From the NCBI RefSeq assembly GCF_000003815.2, contig NW_023365734.1, positions 235,647 to 299,646 on the forward strand: a DNA stretch of 64,000 bases. The letters run 5' to 3'. The DNA is from Branchiostoma floridae (taxonomy: Eukaryota > Chordata > Leptocardii > Amphioxiformes > Branchiostomatidae). The notes under the pieces were generated by a model, which did no database searches, was not told the origin of the DNA, and saw nothing but the letters and a program-made list of their open reading frames with translations. Position numbers and translations under genes: made by a program. This document shows positions 35,701 through 47,700 of the stretch, one piece after another. How positions within the stretch are numbered: the stretch's first letter is position 1; the number at the start of each line of letters is the position of its first letter.

Positions 35701-38700
35701 GTCGAGATCATATCATTTCCGGGACAGGAGATACATTGAAAAAACTGCTATGATACAATATTCTCATTAACTATGCAAATGTACTCTAATTTTGCATGAT
35801 TAGTATTTAATTCTGTACAACATTGTCTAAGGTACCTACATACCAAAAATCGTGAAAATCCGTTGTTCCCTTCTTGAGTTATCTCCTTCAGAAGTTTTTG
35901 ACAAAGTTTTTGACCCAAACTTATGTCACTTATTCCTGAGCACAAGAGCTATCTAACACCCCAAAATTGGGACCATAGCTTGTTCAGAACACGCGATAGC
36001 AAAACCGGAAGTTGCGCTGCAGTACCAAGGATAGCCGCTAGGGGGACCAAAATCTAATCACTTTCAGCTTTCATAACACCCTACCAACACACCAAGTATG
36101 AAACCAAACCATTCAGCCGTTCTTGAGTTATCTTGTTAACAGACAGACAGACACACAAACGCAGGGTAAAATATAACCTACATGACATTTCATGGAGGTA
36201 AATATAACCTCCATGATATTTTATGGAGGTAACAATAAAACCGTCGCCATGGCAATAGTTATTGTAATATCGTAGATACTTATCTTATAGTAGTGCACTT
36301 GCTGCCATTGCACCAGCATAAGTATACTTTCCATCCTGTTACTACACTAAAGACTATCTTGTTGCCACTGCAGGAGCATAAGTATACTTTCTACCCTGTT
36401 GCCGCAATGAAGATAAAATCATATCTATTTTACAGCAAATGACTCCCATGCACGAGGCAGCCTTGAATGGCCACCGTGAAACTGTGTCGGCTTTACTAAC
36501 AGCTGGTGCAGATGTGAACGCACGGGACGATACGGTAGGTAAATGAGCGTTATGGTGCATGGATTGGTTAAAACCTTCATGAAAGGCCTGTCATTTATCT
36601 TCCACTAGTAGACCTTACAGCTTGTTTTGTCCATGCTGTTGAGAATGAGTAAACGTACTAGGTTTTTCTTTTTGTCAAATATTTTGAGATAACCAGCTGA
36701 TAAATTTTACAGCAATGGACTCCTCTACACGCAGCAGCCCTCGATGGCCACCGTGAAACTGTGTCGGCTTTACTGACAGCTGGTGCAGATGTGAACGCAC
36801 GGGACGATACGGTAGGTAAATGAGCGTTATGGTGCATGGATTGGTTAAAAGCATGAATGAAGTTCGGGCATTTATATCCCACTGAAGAACCAATAGCTTC
36901 TTTAGACTAACTAATTCTGATAAAGCCCTTACTTTTGTTATACTGAATACTATCTAATGTGCTTGAAGCGAAATACTCACCTGCTCCTGGCAGCTCAGAA
37001 TATATATCCTCCACTGACATACCTAATGTTGATATATGTAGCGTCTTTAAACGAGGTACAGTTAGAATTAGCAAATATCCTCACTTTCTTGTCACCATAC
37101 TAAAGACCATATTAATTTCTTATGTGTTTCACAGCATGTAAATCCACTGCACCTGGCAACCCAGAATGGCCACCATGAAACTGCTCAGTTAGACTAAGAC
37201 CTGACCCTGCTACTCCCTGTATTGCCCTCATTTCAATATTATAATGACCTACTGTAATATTGAAATGAACAAGGTGCTACTAGGAACTCGTAAATATGCA
37301 ATAGGCATAGTGATAATTGGCCTAGAGTTCCCCACCCTTCTTTTGCATTTGTTTACGCACTAATTTCGCACCCCCACCCACGGCCCTGTTACAGTATTAG
37401 AGGTATGCAAGTAATACACATTTTTTAACCCTTTGAGGAAAGTGGAGAAAAGGAGATGTCATTATCTTATTATAACCCCATTCCACTAGGGCGGCGCTCT
37501 GGCTCTCTCTCTCCGACCTGAAATTTGACATATCGCTCAAGGAATTGCATAGAAAAGAAGCGAATCTTTTTTTACACTTTGTACGTTTTGTTGTCCTCTT
37601 GGTCACACTTATACGTTTTGTAAGATATACCATGTGAGAAATCGAAGGTTACACCCTACAGTATTTAGGTCGCAGTGAGAGCACAGCGTGATCGCAGTCT
37701 AATGGCAGGGGGCCTTTAGTAAGGAATAAAAACTTCAGGCAAGTCTCTACCAGACTGAATACGCAGACAAAAGTAATGGGAGAATGCCCCTAGTAGTATG
37801 GACTCTTCTGGCCAATTATTATTGTTTGTTTTTGTTTTTGCCAAATTTACATAGGACGGTGATAGACATTTCAGAGAAAAAAATAGCCACAAAGTGTATT
37901 TCCGACAACCCCCTCCCACAAACTCTGCTAAAAGTGTAGTTTCTAGCCTACCATAGATACCAAAATGCCACTAAGAAATGTTTCAGCTCGCCCCGGCGGG
38001 GGTCGTCTAGGCGCAGTCGGCTGAGTGCTTCTCCCTACACAATTTGGGACCTTCCAATTTGACTGTGTGTGCGTGATTGATTGTTTGTGTACAGTGTATA
38101 CATGTTTGAATTTAAAATAACAGCCATTTTTCTCTTCAAATACTCCTGCACCAAAAAAAAACCCAAGCTGACTATTACCACAGGCAAAGCTGACTGTCTG
38201 GCATGGCAGGTAAAGGTGTGACAAGCTCCATTGTTCTCCGAGGGCAGTCTAGTATCCTGCTGTAGGAGACTAAGTCAACAAATGTTTAAAACAAAAGCGT
38301 TTCGAGAGACCTTCACCTAATTTTGCACTTGTAGTAAGCTAAGGTCACGCGCCGATGTTGTATGTGTAGGGTTTGTTTATTTCGGGTGAAGCAATTCAAC
38401 CGGGCAGTATTTGAAGCTTTTAGGCACCACAGATTTCCGACTCTTAAAAAATTATTTGTGTGATGTATATATATAAAGTTTCTTGTTCTAACAGACAAAG
38501 AGGACTCGCATCATTTGATGAACATGTCTATCTATTCTGACTCTCACCTGGTGCTTCCACAAAGGGAGGGGTACAAGTATTGGGCAAGCCTGGATCCCAA
38601 TCATAGTCATTTCAGCAGTCGGGTCAATCTCCAAACAGAAGCCACCTAGGAGTGCGTTTGACTCCGGTAGCCAAACACACTCCTAGGCCGGCTTTACTCC

Positions 38701-41700
38701 TCTGGCAGCTTTTGATACTACATTTGTATCTTATGCTACCGTAGGATCTGCTTGGAGCTTTTTGTTTGAGTTTTCTAGAGTTGTACACTTTTAGCAGTTT
38801 TTACCACGGATGTTAAACAACATCCTTGTTTACTACTAGTATTCAGACCACATAGCACTGAATGGTAAATACCCATGCTTTGTTAGAAACCGGTCTTACA
38901 TTGCCAGTGTTTGCATTTCATATTGTGTTATTTTGTAGTTGTTTTGTCGGCCATATTGAACATTGCTTGGATTCTAATTCTGTCATGTTTTATCCAAATT
39001 CGAAGGCCTAATAGTATCTTTACATGTGATTTGTTTTATAAGAGCAGGAACGTCGAGAAAGTCCTTGACACAGTGTTTTTGACGACGCCCTAGGGGAGTC
39101 GTCAAGTGGTATATATTGCAGTCAGTCTGCAAAAATTCTAGGAATTGCACAGGCATTTTTCCACGGAATGCTAGGCATGTTTCCACAGGCATGTATGGCA
39201 TGTAAGCCTCTCAGTGAATGTGAAATGGAATTTGGGTCATGTCCTAGAAAGCTTGGACCAGGGGGATGGTTGGGTCAACTCAGGTCAACGGATAGGGATA
39301 GACATATACCACAGGTAGACAGAAAATGTTACATATTAAGGTCATAATCTTGAATGATGGCAAATGGTAATTATATTCAGAGCCAAATGTAATTTTCATG
39401 TCATATACTAAAGATATATCAAGGCCACACACTGGTAATTTTCATGGCATATACTAAAGGTATATCAAGGTCACACACTGGTAATTTTCTTGGCATATAC
39501 TAAGGTTATATCAAGGTCACACATTTAATTTTCATGTCATATACTAAATGTATATCAAGATCACACACTGGTACACACAGTGTCACACAAACATACAAAA
39601 TCATGTGCAACATGTATAAAATACATATTAAGGTCATAATCTTGAATGATGGCAAATGGTAATTATATTCAGAGCCAAATGTAATTTTCATGGCATATAC
39701 TAAATATATATCAAGATCACACTCTGGTACACACAGTGTCACACAAACATACAAAATCATGTGCAACATGTATGAGATACAATCACACAAACACAGACAC
39801 ATTGACACTTAGGGAATGCCATAGATTCTAGGAATTGTGGTGGCATGTTTCGACGGGCATGTATGGAATGTTAGCCTGGCATGTTCACAGGTATGTATGG
39901 AATGCTAGTCTCTCGATGAATATGAAATGGAATTTGGGACATGTCCCAGAGAGAGCATGGTTGGTAATTTTCTTGGTCCGAATCACAATTGTTAGTGAGT
40001 AGCTCAAGTCAACTGGCGTTGTTGTGTGTTGTGTATCAAGGTCAGTGATGTACAGTGTGGGTCTTCTCTGACTTAAGAGTCAGAGGTTTAATTAATGGAC
40101 TGGAGCACATCTGTTTTTCTCTTACAGTACATAGCTATAGGTCTTTCAGTTTGTCAAGGTACTACAGTGTATAGTGGAGAATCCTTGAATGAATTCAGTC
40201 CATGAATGACTTTCTTCAGCTTTTTTATTGTACCTGAATCCACATGGCTGTCCTACTTCGTAATATTCCAGTCCTTGGGAGAAGTAGACGGTTGAACTTT
40301 CCACACAATGGACGTCCTCACCACCAACAGCAATAAGAGTCGATGCACGAAACTCCCCCTGGCTTTTACCACTGTCACAGACACAGCAAAGCGTCCTCTA
40401 GCTGCCCCACAAAACCACCCTCTGCCTTGAAGGTCTGATGCAGGTATAAAGAATCCTCTTCTTTACTATATAGACTACAGCTCTCTCTCCCTCTAATTTA
40501 GTCTAAACCACGAAGGGACCTTTGCCCCTTGCTGCTAAGTATATCCTGTCAGATGTCCAGATGTTCGCTAACTAGCTTGGTTCATGCTAACTAGCTTGCT
40601 TTGACGGATCTGGGACAACGGGTGTTTTCTTACAGTTCTGGTACTAGTAAAATGGCCGTTTCCGTATGGCGTAGGCAAGTAAAATTCAGCCACTAAGTCA
40701 ACACAATAGATCCCCGTATCTTTACAAAACTTGTCCAGCCTTCACTCATGAAAATGAGGCTGTATCCCCGACTTATTCCGGGCTTTACCCAATATTGCCG
40801 ATTGACAATGATCAACAATGTGCCCTTGACAGGCTTAATTCCTTCTGCATTCCCGACATACATTCAGCCTGCATTCCCGACATACATTCAGCCTGCATTT
40901 CCGACATACAAATATGTAGAATCAGCCTGCATTCATGACCAAGTCTTTGGATGTAGTAAGATTCCCCATGCCATGTGTAAGATGTTCTGATCACCGTTGG
41001 GTTGGGAGCAGTGGTTCTTTTACATTAACGTTACAGTATTTACTCCATTAGGGTACAGATTGCAAATGAATTACACCGAACACTCTACACAAACACGATG
41101 TCCCTGGAATGCAAGATTGTAAGAATGTGTCCTAAAGAGTTTCCTGACACAGCAGAATTTGAAAGATTTTTCACTATTGTATTGGATTATATCATATATC
41201 AATAATAATAATAATATTATATATCAATAATAATAATAATATCATATATCAATGATAATAATAATATCATATATCATATATCAATAGGCTAGGATAACAC
41301 CAGTGGCTGGCTTGACGACCCACCACACATGACCTTGCATTTGTTGAATTTATTTTACATTGGACACAGAATATTTTTCTTTGTAACTCTGAATATCATT
41401 ACCATTTCCCATCATTCAAGATTATGACCTTGACATGAAGTATTTCCTGTCTACCTGTGGTGTATGACTTGAACAAGTCAGAACTCACAGCTCATGCATG
41501 GGTGATAGACATTTTGACTAAGCATGGAGTTGCGACTCTGGAAATTGAATGGATCCAGAGGACATCGAATGAGTATATACTTTTAGTAGGATACTTCTGT
41601 TGGATGCTGCTTGGTTGTGCTATGTTTGTCCCATGGGTTTATTGGAATTGGAGGGCATGTAAATGGGGTTCAGAGATTCCAGATTTCTCCTAGGGACATT

Positions 41701-44700
41701 GGAATTACGCAGTAGAAAGTAGGTCATCCCAGAAGTTGTGTAGAGGAACGGGGGTGTATGTAGGGAATTTTTGAAGATGCCTTGTGTGTCAGGGTTGAAG
41801 TGGAATGAAGGACGGAATTTGATTCATGACGCAATGTTGGGGAATGATGTCATGTAGCGTTGGATGTCATGTTAGAGGAATGTTGGCTTTTGATGATGTC
41901 CGGGTAGGGTATTCTTAACTAGCGGATTGCTATATCTATGCCTGTTGGGTAGACACGCTCTACATGCAGAGTTACAGGAGTTCCTTTTTTTGCACGCCGA
42001 GGATATTTTTACAAAAGCGGGTTTGGATATTTTCCACTGGGCTGTTATCTTTTCGACAGTCTATACCCCAGATCTCACTACCATATAACATGATGGGCTT
42101 AATACACGTATTGAATAGCTTAAGTAGAGTCTTGGGGGATAGCGTTGAAAGAGTGAGAGGTTTGAGGCCGAAAACAGCTTTATGTGCCTCTAGAGACAGA
42201 ATCTTTTTAGCTAGGGAATAAGTACCTGATGAGGACAACGTCAGGCCTAGGTAAGGGTAGGAGTTTGCGATGTCGATGTTTATCTATGCCAAATGAAAAA
42301 TTGGTGTTCTTGAGGAGTTTCCCTCCATCAAGAGCGATCGAGGCAATGTGCATAATCTCCAAGCAGATCCTACGACGGCATAAGATAGTACTAAACTGGC
42401 CAAGGAGTGTAGTCAGCCAAGTGGTGTACATTTGCCGGTAGCGAAACACACTCCTAGGCTGGCCTCACTCCTCTACCAGCTTTTGATACTAACCTATGCT
42501 ACCGTAGGATCTGCTTGGAGATTACAAAGTGTAGGCTGTGTTGTTGTATGGCTGCCCCCGATATCCCACGAGTAGAGAGTCGGTATTAATCGTCCAATCC
42601 CCGGTAAAACCCAGTATGGTTCGGGGAAACAGCCTCGTTTTCATTACGAGGCTGGATCCGGGGATCTAACTTGTTGACTTTGCAGCTGAATTTTAGCGTG
42701 CTGTGTTCATGGTTCCCTGAAGACGTTACCGGTGGCGATAAATGAGTGTTCATGTCACAATCAACGAGGACGTTTAGGAAATGTAGTACAATAAAAGCTA
42801 NNNNNNNNNNNNNNNNNNNNNNNNNNNNNNNNNNNNNNNNNNNNNNNNNNNNNNNNNNNNNNNNNNNNNNNNNNNNNNNNNNNNNNNNNNNNNNNNNNNN
42901 NNNNNNNNNNNNNNNNNNNNNNNNNGAATTTTCTGAAATTCGCAGGAATAGCCGTAAGTCATAGTGGCCTGGGATGATGTGTAACTGAGCGTGCCTAGCC
43001 TTCGTGAATTTAACGTAAAGCGTAGTCAGCCATCTCGATTGAGCCTAAGTGGTTGTGAGGACCCCAAGCAGACCCATGCAGAGAGTATTGTACAGGTATA
43101 CTAGTAGTTGTTGACGTGATATGAACTTGACTGACGATCTGTCCTTGTGTTTACTTCTTTAAATACATCCGAGATGCGTGGAAATCACCCACCTTCTTTG
43201 GTGGGAGATTCTGGTTCTCAGAGGGGTCCGACGTCGTCAGGCGGGTAGTCAGCATTCACAGGATGTTTCAACCTTGTCCCGCTACATCCTCGTGCTGGCC
43301 GGTCAGCAGTGGTGGCCACTCAGTGCTCGCCTCGCCCCTCTGGTCTCCAATTCTGCTCGTCTCTCTTGAGCCACAGCCAACAGGAGGCCTTCTCTGCTGC
43401 TTCCCCCAACCGTCTTGTTGCTTCCTTCCTTCCTTTCTCTACCTGTTAGGCCCAGGTCTTTAAGTAATTTCCATGATGATGCTGCCGGGAATCCTCTGCA
43501 TCCAATTTCCACAGGGAACAGCCATGTGTTGCACCCTTTTCCCCTGCATTCTAGCAGTAGCTCTTGATATTTGCTTCTTTTCCTTTCATGCGCCAGGTCA
43601 CATCCCTCTTCCCATGGCACTGTCAGTTCTATCATCACTATGTTACCATCTGCGAACAGGACAATATCGGGTCTTAAGGTCGTGTGGACCACCGATGGAA
43701 ACTGTAGCTTCTTTCCTAGGTCAACCCTCATCTCCCAAGCTTTGGCTTTCTGCAAGAGGTTGCTGGATGGACGTGAGGTTGCTGGTCTTTTTTCCCCCTC
43801 CCTCACAAAAGTGATTGATGCTGCTGTTTTCCTGTGGGGCTGTTGGTTCTTCTTTCTTTCCTTCTACAATATGCTGGCCAGAACTGCAAGGACTTTGTCA
43901 TGTCGCCATCTGTATCTTCCTTGTGTGAGGGCCACCTTACAGCCTGAGAGGATGTGTGCCATGGTGACTCTACCCCCGCAGAGTTTACATGCTGGGTCCT
44001 CGATCAATCCCCACCTGTGCAGATTTGCCGGAGATTGGAGTGTGTCATAAACTGATCGCAGTAAGAAGGAAATCAGTATGGTTCTAATTTCCACAGTTCG
44101 GACCACGTTACTTTCCTCTGTGGGAGCTCCCATTTACACCAGGCTCCCTGTACTCCTAGCCCTACGGCCTTTGCTAGCCGTTTCTCATCTTCTTCACGTC
44201 TAACCTCACTCTGGATCAGGGCCCTTCTTTCTCTAGGGTTGGCTTTCTCCCACAGCTGGTACCTAGATGCTCCAAGACCTTGTCTCCCTACACATGGGAT
44301 CCCAATGATGTCGCGTAGCTTTAACATGCTTTCTGCTCGCTCTACATGTGTGTCTGCTGACCACTTCCGGCCTGAACGGGTCATTACTCCGGCTTCTCTT
44401 ACTTTTTGGTCTCTTGAGTCTTTATATGTCATCACTAGCCTGCATTTGGCGACTTTAAACTCTTCCACAACTGATGAGATTGGTAGCTGTAGTTGGCCTG
44501 ACCTGATGTAGAGACCAATCGACGTGAAGCTCGGGGGTATTCCTAACCACTTCCGTATGTATTTGTTTACTTTCCTCTCTATGCCCTCAACATGCGTCAT
44601 TGGAATCTCATACACTGTTAACAACCAACCGAGCCTTGGTAGTAACCCATGCTGGTATATCCACAGCTTAAACTTTCCTGGTAGGTCTGATCTCTCAGTT

Positions 44701-47700
44701 CTTTTCAGCCATTCCTCTACTTGTGAGCTTGTGCTTGTAGCATTGCTTCTGTCTGATTGAGTAGCATCAAACCATTTCCCTAGGCACTTAATTGGGTTGC
44801 CGTCTATTTGTGGAATGGTTTCTCCCTGGACTTGGAGGTGCAAGTAATTCCAAAGATATTGGAAAGTACAAAGCGGTTGCTGAAATGCCTCGTAACTGTA
44901 CATGTAACCCTCTGTTTCCTACCAGTAACGTTAAGTACAGTATATGTTATTCTAGTGGCTGACAACAGACAACATTAAGGTCAGTGCCATTGATGTTGAG
45001 GATCCAGAGGTTAGCATTGTCAGTTTTTTCCCCTCACCTGGATGACAAGGTGTTCTCTCACTATATTGACATTTTTAAAAGTAAAAGTTGAAAGATTGAA
45101 CATACCTGTATGCTGGAAACATTCCTTGAAGGATAATATTTTATGTTTCACCGTCGTCATGGCAATGTATCATTTTTAATTGCCAATCTTGTTTGAATAG
45201 TGAATTTTGTGCACTGCTGTTTAATTTGTGGAAGACAAGGCGGCATTTTCCTACATTGTGGAACATATTTGAACATAATATCGTACAAGTAGGTTATAGA
45301 CAGGTTTAACCTTTTTGATTTGTAATATGCTGAGGTAAGTTTCCATCTGGCAACCACAGTCTGATGTGGAAAATAATCAACACTTTTACGGGGAAAACTA
45401 AAAGCAAATGTCAAGTCCAGAAGGTACAACGACCTGACGATAGCTGTACATCAGAACCTACGGAAATGGCTGAGGAGTTCAACAAGTACTTCTCGTCCTG
45501 TGCATCAAACCTTGCAAGTGACATCCCAGTGTCCAGTGACGACCCCGTTCGTCACGTACCTGAGTCAACATCAACGTTTTGCTTACAGCCAGTTGAAGAA
45601 ACGACGGTGCTGAACGAGCTTCTTAAGCTCAAGACTAAAAAGGCTACAGGACTTGACAAGATCCCATCTAAACTCCTGAAAGATTCTGCTCCAGTCATCG
45701 TCAAGCCGTTGACACACATCTTCAACCTGTCAATGTCAACGGGACCGGGGCAAGTTCCAAATGACTGGAAATTGGCTAGAGTCTCCCCAATATACAAAGC
45801 AGGGAACAGGGACAACGTTTCCAACTACCGTCCAGTGTCCGTGCTTAACGTGTCTTCCAAAGTCATGGAGAGAATCGTGCATAACCAGGTCGCGCACTTC
45901 ATGGACAGAAATGGCCTACTTACGGCCCACCAGAGTGGATTCAGGAAACACCACAGTACAGGTACTGCTGTCCAGAAGGTCGTAGAAGACATTAAATCTG
46001 CATTTAACGCCCATGAGGTCACGGTTGCGCTTTTCCTCGACCTGAGAAAAGCGTTTGACACTGTCAATCACGAAATCCTACTACGAAAACTGCAGAAGAT
46101 GGGCTTTGACATCGGAACAGTAAACTGGTTTCGATCTTACCTCACGGATCGCCTTCAGTGTGTAGATGTACAAAACAAACAGTCCACGCTAACTCAAGTC
46201 ACATGTGGAGTACCACAGGGGAGCGTCTTGGGACCTTTGTTGTTCTGTTTGTATGTGAATGACCTACCTCAAGTTGTGGAGAAGTGCAACATCCATATGT
46301 ACGCCGACGACACTATTCTGTACTATTCGGCAAGCCTGCTGAGCGAGTGTGAAGAAGCTGTATCCGCAGACATGGAAAGAGCTGCTAACTGGTTTAAAGA
46401 AAACAGGCTATCACTTCATCCCGACAAAACTAAATCTATGGTATTTGGTTTGTCTCAAAAACTACGTCACACGGGGAAGACTGTTTCTGTAACAGATGGA
46501 GTTAACACATTCGAGCAGGTGAACACATTCACGTACCTTGGAGTTACTATGGACTCAACTCTACAATGGTCAGATCACATTGAGAAAACTACCAAGAAGC
46601 TTCTGTCGGGTCTCGGTGCCTTATGTCGTGCCAAACCCTTTGTGACTAAGGAGATACTGCAGGTCATGTGCAGAACGCTGCTATACTCACATGTGGACTA
46701 CTGTTCGACGGCATGGATGCCATCACTTTTAAATTCCAACAAGTCAAAAATGATGCAGTTGAGCAGGTTGTTAAACCGGGCTGCCAGAATCATTACAGGC
46801 AGTAGACGCAAGGACTGTATACCCACCGAAACCCTGTTGGCAGAGGCTGGGATGGAGTCACTTTCCGAACGAGCGAAAGGAAACATACTGGTTAACGTGT
46901 ACAAGGCAGTTCACAACAAGGCGCCGTCCTACTTACAGAACATGTTTAAATGGATGTCTCCACCTGTGCTACACAGACGAACACGGTATGCTACAAAGCA
47001 GCTGTCGGAATGGGACCCCCACATGTTGAACGTACCAAAGGCTCACGTCCAGTCCTTCAGAGGTTGTCTGCAGTTCCAGGGCCCTACGTTGTGGAACGAA
47101 CTTTCTGCCGTTCAGAGATAACAGACAACGCAAGCAACTTTTAAAAACGGACTGATGCAGTAATACTGTTGGCAGAACTTTCACCGTTATCGTATTCCTA
47201 TAGTTAAGTTATATGACTGTGTAGTTATAAGTCGTGTATGGTGTCTGTTTTTATATGTGTCCAGAGAGTCCTGAAAAACAGGCTGAAGCCTGAGCGATGT
47301 ACTCTGGTAAAACAAATAAAAATGAAATGAAATGAAATCTTCTAAAATAGTACATGAAAACACCTGTAAACATTTTAGTTCCCTTTGTTGTTAACTTCGT
47401 TTTTAAAGCTAACATGGTTCTAGATAGTTTTCTCATTTTCTGGTCTCAAGTAATTATTCCAAAGTGCTTTATTTTGGTTGTACAAAGGAATTGCGACCAG
47501 ACATTTCTGGCCATGAGTCATAAACTGACCAATTAACGTGTCCCTGACTGCATTCTATGCATAATATAAGATGAAGACAGGTAATTACTTTGGACCGAGG
47601 TGCTAAAAACAATTAGTCTATTGATATTGATGCTCCTGTCAACATGATGGATTGGGTTGTTTAATTGATTGATTAGCTTAACGCAGGAAAACTACAAAAT

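Larger units (their letters stand above)
40747..42650. mobile_element. Inverted-repeat element (~1.9 kb), tentative
   Basis: 'atgaaaatgaggctgtatcc' at 40,749 and the inverted 'gaaacagcctcgttttcat' ending about 42,643 pair over roughly 50 bp with mismatches. Inside are a 24-bp minisatellite (40,850-40,915), an ATA-rich repeat (41,190-41,290), a retrotransposon fragment and a foldback element. No transposase. Confidence 0.4.

Noticed and set aside
42746-42964. Open frame across the run of N
   Set aside because: It exists only because the unknown bases are not read as stops.
45552-46067. Antisense frames over the CR1/L2-like reverse transcriptase
   Set aside because: They are shadows of the continuous 585-codon + strand frame that carries all RT motifs.
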